Origin: DASXMX01 sp036794395 | GTDB lineage: Bacteria > Planctomycetota > Phycisphaerae > Tepidisphaerales > Tepidisphaeraceae | DNA length: 9,989 nt | Assembly: GCA_036794395.1 (NCBI GenBank) | Contig: DAIRGS010000262.1 | Location: 1-9,989 of the forward strand | Direction: 5' to 3' | In this document: positions 5,001-9,989 of the stretch, one piece after another | Numbering within the stretch: position 1 is the first letter of the stretch | How the letters are laid out: every line of letters starts with the position of its first letter | Program-made: the position numbers and the translations under genes | The notes under the pieces: generated by a model | Databases searched by the model: none | Seen by the model: the letters and a program-made list of their open reading frames with translations, nothing else | What the model was told of the DNA's origin: nothing

Positions 5001-7120
5001 CTTCGGCGAACTGGTTCGATCTGGCGGCTGACACTCTTCTAACGAGTGCGCAGCCCGCTTCGTCTGAGACACAGATTCACGGCACCTCAGGCGATTACGC
5101 GTATTGGGATCAGAACAGCAATGGGAAATGGGATAGCGGTGAGCCGGTGTGGAACGACGCGAACCACAATCAAATTTTCGACGCAAGTTCCGAAACCAGA
5201 CTGTCGTACACCGGAAGCGGAACTTCGCTTCCCGATCAAACCGTGGGAAGGAACAACGGTCTCTCGTCTTCAACCCGCAGTGGGTCGCCAATCGTGTGGG
5301 TCGACGGGACAAGTTTTCGACAGGACTTGGTCGCGTTTTATACCAGTATGGAGTCTTTCATCCCGAATTATGCGCCGGCTAACAGCACCAGTGCCTACAC
5401 GGTCGGGAGCTTCCTTGCGGCGTTGGGATTGCCGGTGATCGGAGAGGGCACGATCAGTTCCTTCTCCACCTCAAGTGTTACGGTGAGCGGACAGAATGAT
5501 GTGGCGGCGGGCAACCAGATCCAATTGGGCGGCAATTGGTATTCGGTGTTATCGGTGAGCGGAAGCACCATTCAGGTAACCCCGAACATCGCCGGTTCAC
5601 CGACGGGAACATTCTCCGTCATCGACTGGACGAAAGTCCCGGAGTTTACCGACTCGGCAACCGGACTCGCGTTCCATTACGCGCGCGGAAAGCCGGATCC
5701 GACCACTGCAATCTTCTCCCAGCAACTCAACGAGCTTGGGACTGCGCTCAATGCGCTGGTGTATTTCCCCCAAGGAGCGTCTCAGTGGCGTTTTGATCTG
5801 CCGATGAGCCAACGGTTTATCAGTCTGGCGACGACAGCTTTGGATACTTACCGCTCCGTTTATGGCGCGACCGCGGCACAAACTCAGTCACTCTACCAGC
5901 AGATCATGGCCGGATCGGCCGATCCGGGTTCCACCGCCTCGAATCTATTGTCATATCTCCGGTCGACGGTCGGGGCCGTGGCGAGCGTAATATACGTCAC
6001 CGACAGCTCGGGCGGATGGGATCTGTATCAGGGCAACCCCCACACATTCACCGCACCAAACTCGATGCTTCCCGGAGCAATTTGGCCAGCACCGGCGCTG
6101 ACAGGAACTATTCAATCCAGCGACTTGGACGGAGTGGAAAGCGTATTGAACGCTATCCTGAGCAACGGGCTTTGGATCGCGGCGTCTGGGACAGCTAACT
6201 ACAACTCGCGACTGCCTTTGGACTCCCCAGTGGGGAAGGGGACCGGAGTGTACCAACTTTCCAATATAGGAACGCCGCTCTCGAACTGGCAGGACAACGT
6301 GCCGATTTCTCCAGTCCCTGGTGGCCCTGCTGGATTCCCCGGCCTTCCATTGGGGACGTGGTCACAATACGCGGTTTTAGGCTTCCTGGTCTTTCACAAC
6401 GAGTCAGAGAACCTGCCCTCGCAGACGGGCCCCCAGGGAAATTATTGGTGGGCGGGTGGAGGCGTCGTTACTGTGAATACGCCTTCCAGCACTAATAACC
6501 ACGGCGGATCGCCGATGGGGGCGCTTCGTGCTGGTCCCCATTCCGTTGACGATGGAGAAGATAGTTGGACTTGGGGCGTCGCGGCTCAGCAGGTCGCGAC
6601 ATACACCGAGAGCCACGTCCACGACCTGCTCCAGGATGCCTATACGTACGCGCTTTCAAACCTCTCCAGCCTCTCGTTGCCGATAATCGACAATACAGAT
6701 CCGCACCTTCAAATTAGTACGGCCGGATCAACATCCAGCGGCGCGTACGACTTGTCCACCAATGCAGTTGTGCAATACCCCTCGTTGCCGAGCCTTTATG
6801 GTCAAGTACCGAAAGGCGCTTGGTTTTCTTATACGGGGCCGGCCAATTCCGCCGGGGCGGGTCCTGGCGTGGGAACGGGGATTCTCACCACCCAGATGGA
6901 CTACCAAAACGTCCAGCCGGACGTGAATGTGGATGGGATTGTGAATGTGCCGGTGGATTTGGATTCGTTTGGGAATGACACCGGGGTGATGGGTTTCCAG
7001 GCCGAGCGGCTGGCGGGGCAGACTTATCTGCCGATCTTTACCAGCACGGGCGGTGCGCTGCCGTACCATGGGTATATTCAGCAGGGGCGTTCGCGGATGC
7101 CGCGGGGGATGGGAAGTTGA
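2054..7120 (+). CDS. Giant LEPR-XLL surface protein with Ig-like, dockerin-like and FN3 domains (N-terminal part of a split gene)
   Basis: This 1,688-residue frame is probably the N-terminal part of an exported, multidomain surface or adhesion-like protein. Residues 37-43 read LESRRML, the planctomycete form of the LEPR-XLL motif. Residues 107-128 are His/Arg-rich (seven His). Then come an Ig-like domain (about 133-250), a dockerin-like pair of calcium loops (256-301), FN3 (319-400), a second Ig-like domain (402-500), a degenerate dockerin-like segment (509-555), FN3 (574-656) and three more FN3 domains (about 660-741, 755-840, 845-934). Residues 936-1616 match no family I know; they include a DxNxNG-type calcium loop at 1019-1027 and helix-like stretches. 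Another calcium-type loop starts at Asp1623. The last 10 residues (after Gly1678) are out of character: the reading continues sensibly in the -1 frame from 7087. The start is supported by AGGGAGGAG. No membrane anchor or catalytic motif is recognisable, and function beyond surface location is unknown. Confidence 0.85.
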   Translation: MALRATGRRAGKNSSANIEGRPDARLRVAATHVAEALESRRMLTATPAEIVYTFHHLPPAARHQIAVYEYIDPEFEVRLNADLATYGLNPIQPEAGTLAGFDAQAQSHRSRHSHVIPHARPHAHKRPHIGRLTAQGPTVTDTNYDYNSGVPNYLDFTFDQLTTSTDWTAALKVVRLSDGTTVPANFLSYDSALNLARFQLNYNTTTQIGSPLVSGDYSAILDGSKVTAQNNSTLTMLGSDGVSGHQFQSNFYFGAGDANHDGHTDIFDLNAVLSNFNKTSARFSEGDLTYDGHVDIFDLNMLLGNYGTSTLPLSAPGTPAVTSVADGSIQIAWAPPADFTPTGYDVYRDSTRVGSTSGTTTAYSDAIDSSQLALPHTYFVVAKSSGIATSTPSGILVARTAPQVTSATFSFQTLPQQLTFNFNQPMSATWSSALSLINLKTGTSVSPATSNYTASPPSVTYGFSTPLPDGNYAAILKGSQITAADGTPMAGTDHVGGDDYFYNFYVLKGDLALTGERAVGTGDLSTAQANQGNAGTYSSGDVNYDGTVGADDVSFISGASQAITTLPLLGPAGTPTLYTAGNNSITIAWPASSDSTVVKYDVYRDYAPIPGDVAATTYPDTGLATGSSHIYFVVGKDANGQTSYISPELRASATQPAPSDPTNPLDVQVTANSILLAWTDDDPNVTSYTITRDDLSTSATVTTTAYYDTGLTANTTYTYHITANTAVGGHSNPLSHTITTPAASSLPSGYVTAPPDQPVISSVVDTPAGDKNTLVVNWSAISGSGIRYEIDRNGIPVGGTTSTTFTDKDATAGTTYQYKVIAYDPAYNQSTASAAVSKAAVDVTPPAAPLDFQATVSTTSLTLNWIAPGDNVGVDHYLLTQIAPFGGATTTETTTSHTFTGLTPGTTYTYSIVAVDAAGNRSDAASPAPVVTAVIPGGNVAAVDSAPNQYIPPEWQDYFYRPGDGLTAVLRQKMSHLSITPPTSANWFDLAADTLLTSAQPASSETQIHGTSGDYAYWDQNSNGKWDSGEPVWNDANHNQIFDASSETRLSYTGSGTSLPDQTVGRNNGLSSSTRSGSPIVWVDGTSFRQDLVAFYTSMESFIPNYAPANSTSAYTVGSFLAALGLPVIGEGTISSFSTSSVTVSGQNDVAAGNQIQLGGNWYSVLSVSGSTIQVTPNIAGSPTGTFSVIDWTKVPEFTDSATGLAFHYARGKPDPTTAIFSQQLNELGTALNALVYFPQGASQWRFDLPMSQRFISLATTALDTYRSVYGATAAQTQSLYQQIMAGSADPGSTASNLLSYLRSTVGAVASVIYVTDSSGGWDLYQGNPHTFTAPNSMLPGAIWPAPALTGTIQSSDLDGVESVLNAILSNGLWIAASGTANYNSRLPLDSPVGKGTGVYQLSNIGTPLSNWQDNVPISPVPGGPAGFPGLPLGTWSQYAVLGFLVFHNESENLPSQTGPQGNYWWAGGGVVTVNTPSSTNNHGGSPMGALRAGPHSVDDGEDSWTWGVAAQQVATYTESHVHDLLQDAYTYALSNLSSLSLPIIDNTDPHLQISTAGSTSSGAYDLSTNAVVQYPSLPSLYGQVPKGAWFSYTGPANSAGAGPGVGTGILTTQMDYQNVQPDVNVDGIVNVPVDLDSFGNDTGVMGFQAERLAGQTYLPIFTSTGGALPYHGYIQQGRSRMPRGMGS
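2450..4021 (+). repeat. Two diverged copies of an Ig-like / dockerin-like / FN3 module
   Basis: Copy 1 (2450-3253, residues 133-400) and copy 2 (3254-4021, residues 401-656) have the same domain order and matching landmarks. Each Ig-like part ends in a sequence like GDYSAILDGSKVTA or GNYAAILKGSQITA, each dockerin-like part follows an aromatic FYF/FYV strand, and each FN3 begins PGTP or AGTP and contains GYDVYRD or KYDVYRD. In copy 1 both calcium loops are intact (DANHDGHTDIFD and DLTYDGHVDIFD). In copy 2 only the second is intact (DVNYDGTVGADD, 541-552); the first lacks the DxNxDG pattern. An old internal duplication explains this best. Confidence 0.7.
3008..4855 (+). other. FN3 domain region of the giant protein
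   Basis: Five fibronectin type III domains lie at residues 319-400, 574-656, about 660-741, 755-840 and 845-934. The first two belong to the duplicated module and the last three are consecutive. Each shows the FN3 pattern: an early Pro-rich linker, a SIxIxW-type B strand (for example SIQIAW, SITIAW, SILLAW, TLVVNW, SLTLNW), a central Tyr strand and a T-x-Y-x-Y-x-V/I strand near the end. They probably act as spacers or binding modules in an extracellular stalk. Confidence 0.8.
4859..6901 (+). other. Unrecognised segment of the giant protein (about 680 residues)
   Basis: Residues 936-1616 follow the last FN3 domain. They are not repetitive and do not resemble Ig-like, FN3 or YD-repeat sequence. 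Visible landmarks are a Trp/Tyr-rich beginning (YIPPEWQDYFYRPGDG), calcium-loop-like DQNSNGKWD and DANHNQIFD (1019-1027 and 1035-1043), helix-like stretches in roughly the 1210-1300 range, and His-containing motifs FHNESEN (1447-1453) and ESHVHD (1519-1524). I cannot assign a function. It may be a globular catalytic or binding domain displayed on the FN3 stalk. Confidence 0.45.
7084..7087 (+). other. Frame break at a GGGG run
   Basis: Up to here the sensible protein reads in the frame of 2054, ending PYHGYIQQG. After here it reads in the -1 frame, beginning AFADAAGDG. Adding one G to the four-G run gives CAG GGG GCG TTC and restores a single uninterrupted frame. Both frames are open from 6979 to 7117, so the exact site could lie elsewhere in that interval, but the homopolymer is the simplest place. 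No classical X-XXY-YYZ slippery heptamer is present. Indel error, real mutation and phase variation all remain possible. Confidence 0.65.
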
Positions 7121-9989
7121 CGTTGACGGATGTGGCTGCGCCCACCACCGGGCTTGATTTGTTCACCGGTGGGGCGGCGATCAATGGGCAGCCGTACTTT
7201 TACAGCCTGGATACGTACGTCCGGCCCAACGTCGTGATCAATGACAGCGTCAATCACATCAAGCGGATGGAAGTGATCCGGCCGGGCGGGAATGCGGTGG
7301 TGTTTGATTTCGCTTGGGATGCGACGCGCTCCTCATACAGCGCGCTGGGCACGCCGCTCGGGTGGAACGGGCGCGATGCCCGGCGGACTTACGTCCTGCG
7401 CGATCTGGACCCGACCAATCCCTCCAGCACCCAATACGCGCTGGAATTCGCCGATGGAACGGTGCAGACCTTCAATACGACCCTCACATCCATCAGTGAG
7501 CCGAGCGGCCTGAGCACGGCCATCAGCTCCGCCCTTTCCCCCACCGGCGACTCTGCCGATTCGGATCGGTATTCGATCACGCTCAACTCGAGCCAGGGCA
7601 AGATCACATCGATCGATTATCAAACCAAGCCGTCGGGAACCGGCGCCCAAACCATTCGCACCGCGGTGAACTACAGCACCAGCAATCCAAACACGATCAC
7701 CCAGCTTCTCAAAACGACCAACGCACTGCCGATGCCCGAGTTCGAATACTCCCTCTCCGGCTCAACCATCACCACTGCCCCTGGCACAACCGGTGTGGGC
7801 GAAACCATCACGCGATCGGCCTCCACGTCCTCTGCTAACGTGGCCAACTCGGATGTGACGATCACCGTCACCCCCGCGACCGATGCCAGCGAGGCGTCGG
7901 GGGCGTCTTCGGGCGAGAAATATCATTTCAACGCCGACAGCCTGGTCACCAGCGACACCGCGATGCTGGCCGGGAGCGCGGATATTGTGCGCGTCACCTA
8001 CGCCTACCAGACCGGCTCGCGCTCGACCGTGAACGGTTACGCGCCCTGGGGAAAAGTGACGCTGGTTTCGCCGACGGGCGGGTCGTGGACGGCTTACAAA
8101 TATCAGGCTGACACCGGCTGGGTGTGGGACCAGATCACGCCGTTGGGGTCCAATGCGTATGACCCGGCCAATCCATCGGCCAACGTCGAACGCCAATACT
8201 TCTACGGCTCGGACTTCCCCGGCGACGAGGATGCCGGCTTTCCCGACCCCATGGCCCTGGTTCAGCGGCCCAACTACGACGTGGCGTACGTTGCAGGCAC
8301 GTTGGTCGGCGAGACCATGAACAAGTACATGGGCACGACGGTGGTCAGCCGGTTGGCGCCGTCGTTTGATCTGATCGATAACTGGACGTCAGGCGTATTC
8401 CAGAGCACCACGACCACGACCGCCTACAACGCCTCGACGACCACCGCCCTGGGCGGATCGGTGCAGAGCACCGCCTCGGCCCCCGATGCCACGACCAAAC
8501 AAACCACGCACGTGATCACGCAACTGTGGGGCGGGAACGTGATCGACCAATCCACGCAGCTCGATGATGCGTTCTTCAATACCGACAGCACGGATAATCA
8601 GTCGATGGCGTCGGTGGATGTGAAGGACACGAGCACGACGGCGGACGCCTTCGGCCGGAGCACGGCCGACACGCTCAGCGGCGGGGCGCATTCCGGGGCG
8701 ACGTATGATAACTCGGCGACGTGGTTCGGGCCGGTGAGCGTGGCGGAGTCGGATGGATCGACGACGAAGTACACGTACAGCCCGATGGGGCAGGTGGCCA
8801 GTAAGATCATTTATGCCGGGACGAATCACGCGGTGAAATACAGTTGGGTGTATGATGGTGCGGGGCATGCCGTATCGGTGACCATGGCTTCGGTGAATTC
8901 ATCGGATGCGGTGCAGAGCAGCCCGCCGCCGGTGACCAATACGTACCAGTACGATGCCCTGGGCCGGCTGACGCTGGAGGTGGATAACTCCACCGGCACT
9001 GACGTAACGGCCAACCGCACGACGACCTACGACTACCCGATCCCCGCGCCGAACCTCGTGGTGAACGTCACCAACCCCGACGGCTCAACCGAGACCATCA
9101 CCCACGCCCTAGACGGCACGCTCCTGAGCGACACGGGAACAGCCGTCACAAGCACCACGGGTGCCAGCGGCGTGATCGACATCGGAGGCACCAGCGCATT
9201 TGGCCAGCCGGATGCCTATGTGCAGTCCAACAGCACCTGGACGAGCATCACCACGGATGGAACCAAGAACACGACGACGACTTACACCAACATGCTGGGC
9301 CAGGTGTACCTGGTGCAAAAGACCCAGCCCGGCACCGCCCTGCACCAGCAGCAGGCGGTGACCGATGCCCTCACCAGCTTCGATGGCGATGGCCGAATCA
9401 TCCAGTACGTGGATTTTGATAAGACAGTGACCCTCTACAGTTACGATCCGATCACCGGGCAACTGGCATCGACCGTGACCGACATGAATCGCAACGGCGT
9501 GTACGACCCCGGCATCGATCAAAAGAGCATAAGCACGATCGTCAGCCGGCCCGCGCCAACGACATCGACTCCGTCGCCTGCCGTTGTTCCGCTGAGCGCG
9601 ATCGATACCAATCCGACCGACTTTATCGGGTCGTGGAGTTCGGATCTGGCCAGTTCGGGCTCGAACACCAGCTATCATGTCGTCAACCTGAGCACGGCCG
9701 GAACCGATTCCATCACCAATGTGAATGGTCAGGCGATCGAGACCAAAACCCCGCCGCCGGCCAATGGCGGCTGGGTGAGCACGACGATCAATCCCGATCT
9801 GACGAAGACGGTCGATACGTTTGTTGATGGATTGCTGGCCGAGGAGCAGAACCAAACCGCCGGCGGCAGCGATATCACCAAGCCGATCACGTATGGCTAC
9901 GATGGGCTTCGAAGGCTGATCAACAAGACCGACTTCAGCGGCACGACCGCCTACAGCTACTTTCAGGACGGCACGCAGCAGGCGGTGAC
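7087..9989 (+). CDS. RHS/YD-repeat protein region, continuation of the giant gene, runs off the right edge
   Basis: This frame has no stop from 6979 to the window end (967 complete codons from 7087), so only part of it is seen. It begins with a canonical EF-hand/dockerin-type loop, DAAGDGKLTLTD (7096-7131). Next comes a region resembling the N-terminal part of RHS proteins, including VVFDFAWD and RRTYVLRDL (about 7261-7480), then Thr/Ser-rich beta-type sequence. YD-type repeats follow: YTYSPMGQ (8770), VYDGAGHA (8848), YQYDALGRL (8944), YSYDPITGQL (9436) and YGYDGLRRL (9892). RHS repeats build a hollow beta shell in secreted proteins, often enclosing a C-terminal domain that would lie beyond this window. 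No Shine-Dalgarno-backed start is evident: TTG 7117, GTG 7132 and ATG 7267 are possible but would cut off or follow the calcium loop. I infer it is the C-terminal part of the protein starting at 2054. Confidence 0.8.

Noticed and set aside
7075..7100. Programmed -1 ribosomal frameshift
   Set aside because: There is no X-XXY-YYZ heptamer and I see no strong downstream stem at the right spacing. A one-base indel in the G run is simpler, although slippage cannot be excluded.
9109..9855. Long minus-strand frame of 248 codons, and similar ones at 8389-8868 and 7762-8196
   Set aside because: They are shadows opposite the RHS/YD-repeat frame, which reads without a stop and has recognisable YD motifs.

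Overview
The window looks like a chromosomal segment of a planctomycete, most likely of the class Phycisphaerae. This rests on three things: the N-terminal LESRRML signature of the giant plus-strand protein (the planctomycete-type LEPR-XLL motif of very large extracellular proteins), dockerin-like calcium loops of the planctomycete style, and a moderately high GC content with strong C/G preference at third codon positions. No tRNA, rRNA, CRISPR array, transposase or integrase is visible.

Layout. Positions 1-140 are non-coding and hold a tandem 18-bp repeat inside a possible hairpin. A minus-strand gene (141-1277) encodes a secreted alpha/beta-hydrolase esterase of the enterochelin-esterase-like type. 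A divergent 776-bp intergenic region (1278-2053) is unusually rich in palindromes. One of them, at 1425-1478, is a two-unit REP/BIME-like element whose halves differ by compensatory changes. A second, at 1699-1713, lies in a locally AT-rich stretch. From 2054 to the right edge runs what reads as a single giant surface-protein gene, now in two frames. The first frame (2054-7120) carries the LEPR-XLL motif, a His/Arg-rich segment, two copies of an Ig-like/dockerin-like/FN3 module, three more FN3 domains and about 680 residues of unrecognised sequence. The second frame (7087 to beyond 9989, with no stop in the window) carries an EF-hand-type loop, an RHS-like N-terminal region and several YD repeats.

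The main observation is a -1 frame break at a GGGG run at 7084-7087. Adding one G would join the two frames into one LEPR-XLL / Ig / dockerin / FN3 / unknown / RHS protein of more than 2,645 residues. The TGA that ends the first frame falls inside a canonical calcium-loop coding sequence of the second frame, so the second frame is the biologically sensible one there. A sequencing or assembly indel, a recent inactivating mutation and phase variation cannot be told apart from this sequence alone.

The esterase and the giant protein are transcribed away from each other and are both predicted to be exported. Nothing in the sequence shows that they work together.
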